Origin: Streptomyces wuyuanensis
GTDB lineage: Bacteria > Actinomycetota > Actinomycetes > Streptomycetales > Streptomycetaceae
Reading direction: 5' to 3'
Assembly (NCBI RefSeq): GCF_900103455.1
Contig: NZ_FNHI01000002.1
Location: 372,001 to 436,000, forward strand
DNA length: 64,000 bases
The notes under the pieces: model-generated
Seen by the model: the letters and a program-made list of their open reading frames with translations, nothing else
Databases searched by the model: none
Told to the model about the DNA's origin: nothing
Shown here: positions 8,573 through 17,016 of the stretch, piece by piece
Numbering within the stretch: the first letter of the stretch is position 1
Layout: every line of letters starts with the position of its first letter
Program-made: the position numbers and the translations under genes

Positions 8573-8941
8573 GTGCAACTCGAAGCGCACGCCCCGTCCG
8601 TACCGCCTTCCGAAACGATCCCCCCGCCCGGCCTCACGGAGGACTCCACCTTGACCCCCCTCACCGCGCTGACCGCGCTCGACGACGCCATCGAGAACCT
8701 CGGCGTACCCGTCCCCTGCCGTTCCTACGACCCGGAGGTCTTCTTCGCCGAGTCGCCCGCGGACGTCGAGTACGCCAAGTCCCTCTGCCGTACCTGCCCC
8801 CTGGTCGAGGCCTGCCTCGCGGGTGCCAAGGAGCGGCGTGAGCCCTGGGGCGTCTGGGGCGGAGAGCTCTTCGTCCAGGGTGTCGTTGTCGCCCGCAAGC
8901 GGCCGCGTGGCCGTCCGCGCAAGAACCCGGTCGCGGCATGA
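8573..8941 (+). CDS. wblC: WhiB-like regulator WblC (WhiB7 orthologue), antibiotic-response activator
   Basis: A 122-residue WhiB-family iron-sulfur protein. The four cluster cysteines are C49, C72, C75 and C81, followed by GVWGG (93-97), and the C-terminus carries the AT-hook RGRPRKN (112-118) that distinguishes WblC/WhiB7 from other Wbl proteins. WblC binds the HrdB sigma factor and AT-rich DNA upstream of -35 elements to activate intrinsic resistance genes after translation-inhibiting antibiotics. The start is GTG at 8573 with GAGGAAA upstream. It follows a uORF and attenuator and overlaps the next small gene by ATGA. Confidence 0.95.
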   Translation: MQLEAHAPSVPPSETIPPPGLTEDSTLTPLTALTALDDAIENLGVPVPCRSYDPEVFFAESPADVEYAKSLCRTCPLVEACLAGAKERREPWGVWGGELFVQGVVVARKRPRGRPRKNPVAA

Positions 8942-9264
8942 ACGCGTACCCAGGCACCGTCGACCGTCCCCTCACGCACGATCCCCAGAAGCAGGCTCCG
9001 ATGACCTCTTCCACCAGCGAGCCTTCCGGCTCCGCGACTCCAGACGTCACCACCATCGGCGCGAACGCCTCGCGTCAGAACAGGACCCGTGAAATGCAAC
9101 TCATCCCAGAAGCCCTGGCACGTGCGCATATGCACGAGCGCCTGCGGGAAGCCGACTCGGAGCGCCGGGCCCAGCGCCTGGCGACCGCTCGGCGGATGCA
9201 GCGGCGTGCCGAACGCGCGTCCCTGCGCGCCCGCCGCGCGCTGGCCATGGCCGTCATGCAGTAG
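8938..9264 (+). CDS. Small Arg/Ala-rich protein co-transcribed with wblC
   Basis: A frame of up to 108 residues whose ATG overlaps the wblC stop (ATGA), suggesting translational coupling. The N-terminal half is Ser/Thr-rich and low in complexity. The C-terminal 55 residues (from the internal Met encoded at 9094) are strongly basic and helical, with repeated RRAQRLATARRMQRRAERA-like character. No known domain is recognised. ATGs at 9001 and 9094 are alternative starts; the basic C-terminal part is the most protein-like. A role beside WblC is unknown; a nucleic-acid- or ribosome-binding helix would fit the charge but is only a guess. Confidence 0.65.
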   Translation: MNAYPGTVDRPLTHDPQKQAPMTSSTSEPSGSATPDVTTIGANASRQNRTREMQLIPEALARAHMHERLREADSERRAQRLATARRMQRRAERASLRARRALAMAVMQ

Positions 9265-9273
9265 TCCGGCCGT

Positions 9274-9299
9274 CAGGCCGCCGCGTCCGCGGCGGCCTG
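9274..9299 (+). terminator. Terminator hairpin after the wblC operon
   Basis: A perfect 12-bp inverted repeat with a 2-nt centre lies 10 nt after the downstream gene. A second long GC palindrome follows at 9324-9357 (arms around GCCGGTCCC/GGGACCGGC), giving tandem stop signals. Confidence 0.75.
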
Positions 9300-9402
9300 G
9301 TCGTCCGCAGAATCAGCGCCCCACGCGGGGGCCGGTCCCCGGGACCGGCCCCCCGCGGTGCGTTGTCCCGTCCCGCGCGCCGTGCGGGGTTATCGTCACG
9401 TG

Positions 9403-9600
9403 GTGGACGAACAGACTCATCACCCTGGCCAGCCGGGTGCCGAGAACGTCGTGTGTTCCCGGTGCGGCGCGGTCGCCGAGGGCACTCCTCCCACCTGGAC
9501 CTGCTCCGTGGAGAACGGCCGCCGCCACTACTTCTGCGAGGAGTGCGCACGGGCCAACATCAGGGCCATCGAGGGCCGGCTCGACTCGTCGTGGTGGTGA
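9403..9600 (+). CDS. Small zinc-ribbon-like protein
   Basis: A 65-residue protein with two CxxC pairs, CSRCGAV and FCEECAR, separated by about 25 residues, which would form a small zinc ribbon. No enzymatic motif is present. GTG codons at 9400 and 9403 are both in frame; TATCGT at 9391-9396 places a possible transcription start exactly at 9403, so the message may be leaderless. It sits between the wblC terminators and the convergent ABC1 kinase gene. Family unknown to me; a protein-protein or RNA contact role is possible. Confidence 0.7.
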   Translation: MDEQTHHPGQPGAENVVCSRCGAVAEGTPPTWTCSVENGRRHYFCEECARANIRAIEGRLDSSWW

Positions 9601-9697
9601 GCGGGCCTCCGGCCGGGCCTCGTGCCGCCGGCCGACCGGGGGCGCCCGGCCGACCGGAGACGGGACCTCGCGCCGCGGTCTGACCGGGCCGGGGAGG

Positions 9698-11101
9698 TCA
9701 GGCCTCCGCCACCACGCCTCCGGCCGCGGCGTCCGCTTCAGCGCCGGCCCCGGCGTCGGCCAGGAAGCCCGGCAACCAGGACTCCAGCTCGTCCCGGAGC
9801 CGCACGGTCGCGTTCAACTGGCACAGCACGCCTATCGTGCTCAGCGTCACACGGTGGATCAGCAGATAGGACGGCGGCAGATTGAGCTGCTTGCCCAACT
9901 GGTGCGCGGGAGACCGGGGATCGGCTATCCGCGCCGCCTGGGTCCGCATCCACCCGCGGGTGAAGGTGAACCGGTCCGCCTCCGCCGGTTCGATGATCGG
10001 CAGCAGATACTCCAGCACCGCGTCCGGGTCGAGGTCGATCGACTCCTTGACGAAGCCCTCCTCGCACAGGACTCCGTAGACCGCATCCGCCTCGCCCTCG
10101 AGCGTCATCCGGAGCGAGTCGCCGATGGTCCTGGGAAGTCCGCCGGGCAGTCGGTCCACCGTGCCGAAGTCCAGGACGCCGAGCCGCCACTCGGCCGGAT
10201 CGCCATCACCCTCCGCCGCACCGGCCGCGGGCAGCAGCCGGAAGTTCCCCGGATGCGGGTCGGCATGGAGCAACCCCGTCCGGGCGGGGCCGGAGAACAG
10301 GAACCGGGCCAGCAACTGGCCGGCACGGTCCCGCTGCTCCTGAGTGCCGCCGCTGATCACATCCGCCAGCGGTGTCCCGTCCATCCACTCGGTGACCAGC
10401 ACCTGGTCGGACTGGTGCACCACGTCGGGCACCACCACGTCGAGGTCGCCGGCGAACTCCGCCGCGTGCTCCCGCTGGGCCTCGGCCTCCAGTTCGTAGT
10501 CCAGCTCCTCCGACACCCGGTCGCGGAGCTCGGTGATCAGCGGTTTGATGTCCATTCCCGGGATCAGGGGTCCCAGCAGCCTGGCGAACCGGCTCAACTG
10601 GGACAGATCGGACAGCAGTGCCTCTCCGGCTCCCGGGTACTGGACCTTCACCGCGACCTCGCGCCCGTCGTGCCAGACCGCGCGATGGACCTGGCCGATG
10701 GACGCGGCCGCCGCCGGCTTGTCCTCGAACTCCAGGAAGAGCTCGCGCCAGTCCTCGCCCAGTCGCTCCGCCAGGGCCTCGTGGACCGTGCGCGTCGGCA
10801 TCGGCGGAGCGGCTTCCTGGAGCTTGGTCAGTGCGGCCCGGTAGGGCCCTGCCACCTCCTCGGGAAGCGCCGACTCGAAGACGGACAGGGCCTGCCCGAA
10901 CTTCATCGCGCCGCCCTTCAGCTCGCCGAGCACCTTGAACAACTGCTCCGCCGTGCGCTGTTGCAGCTCGTGCGCCACGATCTCCGCGGACTTGCCACCG
11001 ATCCGCTTGCCCAGGCCCCATGTGGCACGGCCGGCGAAGCCCAGTGGCAGAGCGGCCAACTTGGCCGTACGGGTGACCGCCTTCCGGGGAAGATCAGACA
11101 T
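9698..11101 (-). CDS. ABC1/AarF (UbiB-type) atypical kinase family protein
   Basis: About 467 residues of the ABC1/ADCK/UbiB family. The diagnostic KxGQ-type helix appears as LKGGAMKFGQALS; then AAASIGQVHRAV (Ala-rich loop replacing the P-loop), VAVKVQYPG with the ATP-contacting Lys, LHADPHPGNF (catalytic loop) and LDFGTV (metal-binding DFG). Family members act on isoprenoid lipid or quinone metabolism; the substrate in Streptomyces is not established. The ATG at 11101 has GGAGGGG 5 nt upstream; an in-frame TTG at 11113 is less likely. It overlaps the 3' end of the ThiF-like gene by 8 nt, so both are translationally coupled. Confidence 0.88.
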   Translation of the reverse strand: MSDLPRKAVTRTAKLAALPLGFAGRATWGLGKRIGGKSAEIVAHELQQRTAEQLFKVLGELKGGAMKFGQALSVFESALPEEVAGPYRAALTKLQEAAPPMPTRTVHEALAERLGEDWRELFLEFEDKPAAAASIGQVHRAVWHDGREVAVKVQYPGAGEALLSDLSQLSRFARLLGPLIPGMDIKPLITELRDRVSEELDYELEAEAQREHAAEFAGDLDVVVPDVVHQSDQVLVTEWMDGTPLADVISGGTQEQRDRAGQLLARFLFSGPARTGLLHADPHPGNFRLLPAAGAAEGDGDPAEWRLGVLDFGTVDRLPGGLPRTIGDSLRMTLEGEADAVYGVLCEEGFVKESIDLDPDAVLEYLLPIIEPAEADRFTFTRGWMRTQAARIADPRSPAHQLGKQLNLPPSYLLIHRVTLSTIGVLCQLNATVRLRDELESWLPGFLADAGAGAEADAAAGGVVAEA

Positions 11102-12317
11102 GCGCCCCTCCAATTCCCAGCTGCCGTGCCGCGTCCGCCGTCCGGCACTGCTCCGTCGACGCCGCTACCCCGGCCATTGTGTCGTGCGGCGTCCCCGCCC
11201 CCGAGGCGCGCTCCCCCTCAGTCTGCCCAGCCGCCCCGCAGGGGCAGTCACGGTGGGGCCCGATCCGCCGCGATCGCCACTCGAGCAGCGGCAAGGACAC
11301 CTCCCAGCGGGTCCCCGTACTGGCGGGCAGTTCACCGTCCAGGAAGGACAGGGCATGCGAGGCGGCCATGCCCGCGACCGTGGTGGCGAGTCCGAGGTCG
11401 CACGGCCCCGGCCCCGCGCCGCGGTGGCGCGGCATGCGCCACTGGGCCGCCATCCGCGGCCACACCGGGTCCCGCTCGGCTCGCCCCAGTGCCAGGCAGC
11501 CGGCACACGCCGAGCCCCCGGGCAGCACCAGCGGCCCCACCACGCCGGACGCCTCGGCAACACCCGCGTACAGATGGGGAGTTCCGGTGGCCATCCAGTC
11601 CTCTGCGGTCCCCGGGTCCGGCGCGTACGCCGAGAGGCCGTCGCGCGGCGCGACGATCACCAGGGAGAGGGGCGGCGGCTCCGTCTGCCCGCCGTCCGGG
11701 CGCCGGGCCGTTCGCCGCGTTCCGCCCGGAGCGGAACGGCGCACGAGCTGCTGCGCGGACACCGCCCTGCGCTCGCCGACCGCCTCCGCGGGGACCCCGC
11801 CCGGCGCCACGTCCCACGGTTCCACTCGCCCTCCGTCCAGCACCTCCACCTGGCCCACCCCGGACGCGGACAGCACGGCGGCGAGCGCCGCACCGACCCG
11901 GCCCGCGCCGCGCACCTGGACCCGCATCGCGCCACGGGCAGCCAACCGGGCCGCCCCGCCGCCGGGTTCGGGGTGGACCACCGACAGCGACGCCAGATCA
12001 GGCCGCAGCCGGTCGTACGCCCCCGTCCGCTTCCGCAGCGCGGCGGCCGCCGGTCCGCCGCCCGTCACGTCGTCCACCAGGCCCGCCTCGGCCAGCCGCT
12101 CCAGCAGAGCGTCGGCGTGGCCGTCGGGAAGTCCTATCGCCCTGGCCTCCTCACGCAGCCGCGGCAGCCCTCTCGTGCCGTCGAACAGCGACAGCAGGCT
12201 CCCGGTCGCCGTGTCCACCGGCCCCATCACCACGGCATGCGCCGCCGTCACTCCGAACTGCACATATCGCAGATCCCGCCATGCCTGCCGCAGTGCAGGC
12301 TTCACCACCGGATGCAC
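11094..12317 (-). CDS. ThiF/E1-like adenylyltransferase family protein with N-terminal winged-helix-like region
   Basis: About 407 residues. The C-terminal two thirds show a ThiF/MoeB/E1-type Rossmann domain: VRGAGRVGAALAAVL followed by VEVLDGGRVE, and cysteine pairs CAGC and CPCG that would bind zinc. The first 110 residues contain FDGTRGLPRLREEA...LLERLAEAGLVDD, which looks like a small winged-helix module of the kind seen in TOMM/RiPP ThiF-like proteins. Catalytic competence is uncertain. The start is placed at GTG 12317 (MHPVVKPALRQAW); an in-frame GTG at 12335 is possible. It is coupled to the downstream ABC1 kinase. Natural substrate unknown. Confidence 0.75.
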   Translation of the reverse strand: MHPVVKPALRQAWRDLRYVQFGVTAAHAVVMGPVDTATGSLLSLFDGTRGLPRLREEARAIGLPDGHADALLERLAEAGLVDDVTGGGPAAAALRKRTGAYDRLRPDLASLSVVHPEPGGGAARLAARGAMRVQVRGAGRVGAALAAVLSASGVGQVEVLDGGRVEPWDVAPGGVPAEAVGERRAVSAQQLVRRSAPGGTRRTARRPDGGQTEPPPLSLVIVAPRDGLSAYAPDPGTAEDWMATGTPHLYAGVAEASGVVGPLVLPGGSACAGCLALGRAERDPVWPRMAAQWRMPRHRGAGPGPCDLGLATTVAGMAASHALSFLDGELPASTGTRWEVSLPLLEWRSRRIGPHRDCPCGAAGQTEGERASGAGTPHDTMAGVAASTEQCRTADAARQLGIGGAHV

Positions 12318-12466
12318 ATCCGCCCCCGTTCGCACGCCGTTCCGTCCGCGCTCGGTTCACGCTCCGTACGCGTGACGTCCGTTCACCGTCCCCACCGGAG
12401 CCGATTCCGGCGGGGCCCTTCTCGTACGGCATCAGAATGCCCGTCCTCGCCGGGCGGCGGAAAAGG

Positions 12467-12475
12467 TTGTCCACA
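12467..12475 (+). promoter_or_regulatory. Perfect DnaA-box-like 9-mer
   Basis: TTGTCCACA in the 267-nt divergent intergenic region between the ThiF-like and metallopeptidase genes. It is the second perfect copy in the window; neither forms a cluster. Confidence 0.35.
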
Positions 12476-12602
12476 GGTGTGGGGTATTAGTCGTTCAAGT
12501 GCCGCGCCCTCGTTCCGAGGCTCGGGCCCGGACCGTTCCGCCGGGCCATCCCGACCCGCCCGGGGGCGGGACTTCCCCTGCTCCAGCGGGTAACGTCGGG
12601 GC

Positions 12603-13199
12603 GTGTCCGCCGACCGACCGCTCCGCTCCCGTAGCCAGCAGCGCAGCACGACCGCCCAGCCGTCCCACCACTCCGCGACGAGCGCGGTCGAGGTCCGCCG
12701 CAGCGCCAGGCGCCGCAGAACGGTCTCCGCGTACCGGGACGGCGACCGGACCGTGGTGCTCATCCCGGCCCGGATGTCCGAGGCGGAGGAGCAGCGCTGG
12801 GTGACGGTGATGCTGGACAAGCTCGCGGCCCAGGAGAGCAAGCGGGCGCTCGGCGACGGGGAGCTGGCGGAGCGCGCCCGGCGGCTTTCGGAGCAGTACC
12901 TGGACGGACGCGCCGGACCGGCGTCGGTGCGCTGGGTGACGAACCAGAACACCCGCTGGGGGTCCTGCACCCCCGCGGAGGGCAGCATCCGCCTCTCGCA
13001 CCGGCTGAAGGGAATGCCGGAGTACGTCGTGGACTACGTGCTCCTCCACGAGCTGGCCCACCTCCTGGTGCCCGGCCACGGACCCCGTTTCTGGCGGCTC
13101 CTGGAGTCTTACCCGCGCACCGAGCGCGCCCGGGGCTACCTGGAGGGCGTGGTCGCCGCGGACCGTCTGCCCCATCTGCCGGCCGCCCGCGGCGAGTGA
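12603..13199 (+). CDS. YgjP/SprT-like M48-type zinc metallopeptidase
   Basis: A 198-residue protein. The last 100 residues carry TRWGSCT and HELAHLLVPGHGPRFW, i.e. the HExxH zinc motif with a third His downstream, as in YgjP/DUF45 'WLM-like' metallopeptidases. The N-terminal 40 residues are Ser/Arg-rich and probably disordered. No signal peptide or membrane segment is seen, so it is likely cytoplasmic. The start is GTG at 12603. It is divergent from the ThiF-like gene. Cellular substrate not known. Confidence 0.85.
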   Translation: MSADRPLRSRSQQRSTTAQPSHHSATSAVEVRRSARRRRTVSAYRDGDRTVVLIPARMSEAEEQRWVTVMLDKLAAQESKRALGDGELAERARRLSEQYLDGRAGPASVRWVTNQNTRWGSCTPAEGSIRLSHRLKGMPEYVVDYVLLHELAHLLVPGHGPRFWRLLESYPRTERARGYLEGVVAADRLPHLPAARGE

Positions 13200-13310
13200 G
13201 CTTCGCCGATCCTGTACCGAATGCGTCCCGGCTTGGCTCAATGTCGCCGCCAGCCGTTAGCCTGGCGCGACGCAATCGCATTTCGTCGGGATGGGGGACG
13301 GTCGTTACGC

Positions 13311-14912
13311 ATGGCCAGGGAATTCCAACGCGGCCACAAGGCCAAGATCAGTGACCTGACACCGGGGACGGATCTGTACGTGGGTGTGCAGATCTCTGCT
13401 CCCGGACTGACCTTCGACATCAGCTGCTTCGGTCTCGACGCCAATGAGCAGCTCTCGGACGACCGCTATTTCGTCTTCTTCAACCAGCCGAAAACGCCCG
13501 AGGAGTCCGTCCAGCTGCTCGGAGCACAGGCCGGCGACACGGAGTCGTTCCGCGTCACGCTGGACCGTGTTCCGGCGCACATCCACAAGCTGTCGTTCAC
13601 CGCGACGGTCGACGGCGCCGGTCAGATGTCGCAGATCGGCCCCGGATACATCCGGATCGTCGCCGGCGGCGAGGAAGTCGTCCGGTACGCCTTCACCGGT
13701 TCGGAGTTCTCCACCGAACGCGCCGTGATGCTGGGCGACTTCTACCTCAAGGACGTCTGGCGGTTCGCCGCCGTCGGCCAGGGCTTCGACGGCGGCCTCG
13801 ACGCGCTGCTGAAGAACTTCGGCGGTGAGGTGGCCGAGGAGGAGCCCGCCCAGCCGCAGCCGCAGCAGGGGGTGCCCGGGTTCGCCCCGCCGGCCGCTGC
13901 CGCGCCCGCCCCCGCGCCCGCTCCCTCGTTCGGTGTTCCCGCGGCGCCACCGGCCCCGCAGGCTCCCCAGACGCCTCAGCCCGCGCCGGCGTTCGGCGCG
14001 CCCGCCCCCGCTCCGGCCAACCCGCAGATCCACGCGGCGCCGACGATCGCGGCCCCGATGACGCCGCCCGCCGGCACGGTGCCGCCCCAGGCGCCGCCGT
14101 CGCCGTACGGACAGCCGCCGCAGCAGCCGCAGTTCGGCCAGTTCCCGGGCCAGGTGCCCGGAGCGCCGGCCCCCTACGGACAGCAGCCCGCCCCGTACGG
14201 CCAGCCGGGGGCGGTGCCGCAGGGCGTTCCCCAGGGTGCCCCGCAGTCCGGCGCGGGACTCCAGGCGGCCCTCCAGCCCTACAAGGAACTGCCCACCGGC
14301 CAGCGGTGGACCCCGCAGAACCAGCAGCTCATGCGGGTCGACCTGGCGATGGGCGGCACGCCGGTGCTCGCCCGCCAGGGCAGCATGGTCATGTACCAGG
14401 GCAAGGTCGACTTCGGCTACAAGGGCGCCGGCTTCTCCGGCCGGATCGTCGGCAACGCGACGGGCCAGGAGATGCAGCTGATGCGCTGCAGCGGCCGCGG
14501 CCAGGTCTTCCTCGCCGAGGAAGGCGCGCATCTGCACCCCATCGAGCTCCAGGGGGACGCGATCTGCGTGTCCGCGGAGAACGTGCTGGCCTTCGACGAG
14601 TCGCTTCAGCACGAGGTCCGCCGCATCGAGGGGCACGGCATCCCCGGAGGGGCGCTGTTCACGATGCAGTTCCAGGGCACCGGCACGGTCGTCGTCAAGA
14701 CGCACGGCATCCCGGTCGTCCTCCCGGTCACGCCCACCACGTTCGCCGACTCCAACGCCGTCGTGGCCTGGTCGGCGGCCTCCCAGGTGATCCTCTCCAG
14801 CCAGGTGCGACTGCGTCGCAACTCCTACCCGGGCCACAGCGGAGAGACCGTGAACCTCCAGTTCCGGGGCGCCCCCGGCAACTTCATCGTCGTCCAGCCC
14901 TACGAGGTCTGA
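13311..14912 (+). CDS. TerD-domain / AIM24-domain fusion protein
   Basis: A 533-residue two-domain protein. Residues 1-190 are a TerD domain: GLTFDISCFGLDAN, ISDDRYFVFFNQ-like strand and the GDFYLKDVWRFAAVGQGF ending typical of calcium-binding tellurite-resistance proteins. Residues 190-325 form a Pro/Ala/Gln-rich disordered linker. Residues 325-533 are an AIM24 domain with LMRCSGRGQVFLAEEGA, ILAFDESL-like and NFIVVQPYEV features. AIM24 proteins are beta-rich and often tied to membranes, and TerD modules to stress-response complexes; the exact job is unknown. First of three consecutive AIM24 genes. The ATG at 13311 has a weak upstream GGGGGA. Confidence 0.88.
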   Translation: MAREFQRGHKAKISDLTPGTDLYVGVQISAPGLTFDISCFGLDANEQLSDDRYFVFFNQPKTPEESVQLLGAQAGDTESFRVTLDRVPAHIHKLSFTATVDGAGQMSQIGPGYIRIVAGGEEVVRYAFTGSEFSTERAVMLGDFYLKDVWRFAAVGQGFDGGLDALLKNFGGEVAEEEPAQPQPQQGVPGFAPPAAAAPAPAPAPSFGVPAAPPAPQAPQTPQPAPAFGAPAPAPANPQIHAAPTIAAPMTPPAGTVPPQAPPSPYGQPPQQPQFGQFPGQVPGAPAPYGQQPAPYGQPGAVPQGVPQGAPQSGAGLQAALQPYKELPTGQRWTPQNQQLMRVDLAMGGTPVLARQGSMVMYQGKVDFGYKGAGFSGRIVGNATGQEMQLMRCSGRGQVFLAEEGAHLHPIELQGDAICVSAENVLAFDESLQHEVRRIEGHGIPGGALFTMQFQGTGTVVVKTHGIPVVLPVTPTTFADSNAVVAWSAASQVILSSQVRLRRNSYPGHSGETVNLQFRGAPGNFIVVQPYEV

Positions 14913-14925
14913 GGGAGCCCGGAGA

Positions 14926-15606
14926 ATGAACCAGCAACTCGCGGGCTTTGCCCCGACACCCGTGGTGGCCCGGATGGAGAACCACGGCCGCACGATGCTC
15001 AAGGTCGCCATGGCCTCGGGCCAGGACCTGTTCGCCCGTGCCGGCTCGATGGTCGCCTACGAGGGCTTCGTCCAGTACGAACCGAACCCGCCCGCCGTCC
15101 GCCAGATCGCCGGACAGTGGGTCACCGGCGAGGGCGCGCCCATCATGAAGTGCTCCGGCGACGGGCTGCTCTACCTGGCCGACTACGGCGCGGACGTCGT
15201 GGTCGTCAACCTCAACAACGACTCGATCTCGGTCAACGGCACCAATCTGCTCGCCTTCGACGCGCATCTCCAGTGGGGCGTCGAGCGGGTCAAGGGCCTC
15301 GCCAAGTTCGCCGGCCAGGGGCTGTGGAACGTCACGGTCGCGGGCACCGGGTGGGTCGCGCTCACTTCGCGCGGCACACCGATCGTCGTCGACTGCGGCC
15401 GCGGCGAGGACGAGACCTATGTCGACCCGGACGCCCTCGTGGCCTGGTCGCCGAACCTGAAGGTGAAGGGGAAGCGCAGCTTCAAGGCCTCCTCCCTCAT
15501 CGGGCGGGGCAGTGGAGAGGCCTACCAGATGGCCTTCTCGGGTCAGGGCATCGTCGTCGTACAGCCGAGTGAGGACAGCACCGACCGACTGCGGGTCCGG
15601 GGCTGA
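14926..15606 (+). CDS. AIM24 family protein, second of three
   Basis: A 226-residue single-domain AIM24 protein: ARAGSMVAYEGFV, IMKCSGDGLLYLADYGA, LLAFDAHLQW and AFSGQGIVVVQPSE. It is a shorter paralogue of the AIM24 half of the preceding gene. The ATG at 14926 lies 14 nt after that gene's stop with a GAGGGAG site between, so the genes are in one operon. No membrane segment or signal peptide. Probably forms a beta-prism homo- or hetero-oligomer with its neighbours (inference). Confidence 0.88.
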   Translation: MNQQLAGFAPTPVVARMENHGRTMLKVAMASGQDLFARAGSMVAYEGFVQYEPNPPAVRQIAGQWVTGEGAPIMKCSGDGLLYLADYGADVVVVNLNNDSISVNGTNLLAFDAHLQWGVERVKGLAKFAGQGLWNVTVAGTGWVALTSRGTPIVVDCGRGEDETYVDPDALVAWSPNLKVKGKRSFKASSLIGRGSGEAYQMAFSGQGIVVVQPSEDSTDRLRVRG

Positions 15607-15625
15607 GGGGGAGCGAGAACACACC

Positions 15626-16381
15626 ATGCAGAGCCCGCTTTTCAGCTACGCGGAACAGCAGTCCCAGGAGCGCTACGTCGTGCAGAACCCGCAGCTCCTG
15701 CGGGTCGCGCTCACCGGACACGACGACGTCCTCGCCCGCAAGGGGGCGATGGTCGCCTACCAGGGTCTGATCGACTTCGACGGCGAGTACCAGTCGAGGA
15801 ACCAGCGCAACGCCCGTGCGCGCACAGGCGAGGGCCTCGACCTGATGCGCTGCTCGGGCCAGGGGACGGTCTACTTCGCCAACCTCGCCCAGTACGTCCA
15901 CGTGGTGGACGTGGACCAGGACGGCATGACCGTCGACAGCGCCTACGTGCTGGCGCTGGACTCCACGCTGCACACGGAGGTCATCGCCGTGGACAGCCAG
16001 TACGGCATCTCCGGCTCCGGGAAGTACCAGCTCAACATCTCGGGCCGGGGCAAGGTCGCGCTGATGACCTCTGGGCAGCCGCTGATGATGCAGGTCACCC
16101 CGGACAAGTACGTCAACGTGGACGCCGACGCGATCGTCGCCTGGTCGTCCTCGCTGCGGGTGCAGATGCAGGCGCAGACCCATTCCACCGGCGTCTGGCG
16201 GCGCCGGGGCAACACGGGGGAGGGGTGGGAGCTCAGCTTCCTCGGCCAGGGGTTCGCCCTGGTCCAGCCCAGTGAGGTCCTGCCGCCGCAGAACGCCCAG
16301 GTCGGGCAGGGCGTCCGGGCCCAGTTCGGCACGGGCCAGCACGGCTCCCACAGCCAGAACCAGAACAACGTCTGGAACTGA
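15626..16381 (+). CDS. AIM24 family protein, third of three
   Basis: A 251-residue AIM24 protein: ARKGAMVAYQGLIDFDGEY, LMRCSGQGTVYFAN, LALDSTLHTEV and FLGQGFALVQPSE, plus a polar Gln/Asn/His-rich tail. The ATG at 15626 has GGGGGAG upstream and lies 20 nt after the preceding stop. The three genes share the CSGxG and Q-P-S/Y-E hallmarks but differ enough (insertions such as SRNQRNAR here) to suggest separate roles rather than recent duplication. Confidence 0.88.
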   Translation: MQSPLFSYAEQQSQERYVVQNPQLLRVALTGHDDVLARKGAMVAYQGLIDFDGEYQSRNQRNARARTGEGLDLMRCSGQGTVYFANLAQYVHVVDVDQDGMTVDSAYVLALDSTLHTEVIAVDSQYGISGSGKYQLNISGRGKVALMTSGQPLMMQVTPDKYVNVDADAIVAWSSSLRVQMQAQTHSTGVWRRRGNTGEGWELSFLGQGFALVQPSEVLPPQNAQVGQGVRAQFGTGQHGSHSQNQNNVWN

Positions 16382-16390
16382 GCACGGGAC

Positions 16391-16430
16391 GACGGGTCGG
16401 GGGCGGTCGAGGGACCGCCCCCGACCCGTC
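16391..16430. terminator. Bidirectional terminator hairpin
   Basis: Perfect 18-bp stem (16391-16408 with 16413-16430), 4-nt loop, between the AIM24 operon and the convergent Nudix gene. Confidence 0.88.
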
Positions 16431-16491
16431 GGCTCCCGATCCCGCGACGACACATCGACATGTCGGCACGTCGGCGGGCTGGTCCGGACGC

Positions 16492-17016
16492 CTAGAACCG
16501 GGCGCGGGTCCGCTCCAGCAGACGCACGACCGACGCGTCGGCGACATCCGCCACCTCGGCGTAGCCGAACCAGCGCAGATCGAGCGACTCGTCGCTGATC
16601 GCCGGAGCCGCGTCCGGCGCCGCCAGCGCCGCGTACTGCACGTCCAGATGCCAGTGGCACGGCGCGGGGATCGCGTGCCGGTCCAGGGTCACCGGACCGC
16701 CCGGGAGCAGCGTCAGCCCCGCGATGCCCGACTCCTCCGTCGCCTCGCGAAGGGCCGCGTCCGCGAGAGTGGCGTCACCGGGCTCGCAGTGGCCGCCCAT
16801 CTGGAGCCACATGCCCAGCTTCCTGTGCAGGGTCAGCAGCACCCGCTCGTGTGCCGGGTCCACGACCAGCACGCTGGCCGTGAGATGCCCGGCCTCGCAC
16901 GCCTTCCACATGCCGTCGGGATGGTCCGCCAAGTGGTCCAGATACGTCCGGCGCAGCTCTTCCTGCCCTCCGCCGTACTCCTTGAGCACGCGGACGGCGT
17001 CGTCGTACAGGTTCAC
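16492..17016 (-). CDS. Nudix hydrolase
   Basis: A 174-residue Nudix protein. The Nudix box is present as GHCEPGDATLADAALREATEESG, slightly divergent in its first half but retaining the REATEE metal-binding core. Substrate cannot be inferred. The GTG start at 17016 overlaps the TGA of the upstream DUF2342 gene (GTGA), implying translational coupling. The 3' end faces the AIM24 operon. Confidence 0.85.
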   Translation of the reverse strand: MNLYDDAVRVLKEYGGGQEELRRTYLDHLADHPDGMWKACEAGHLTASVLVVDPAHERVLLTLHRKLGMWLQMGGHCEPGDATLADAALREATEESGIAGLTLLPGGPVTLDRHAIPAPCHWHLDVQYAALAAPDAAPAISDESLDLRWFGYAEVADVADASVVRLLERTRARF

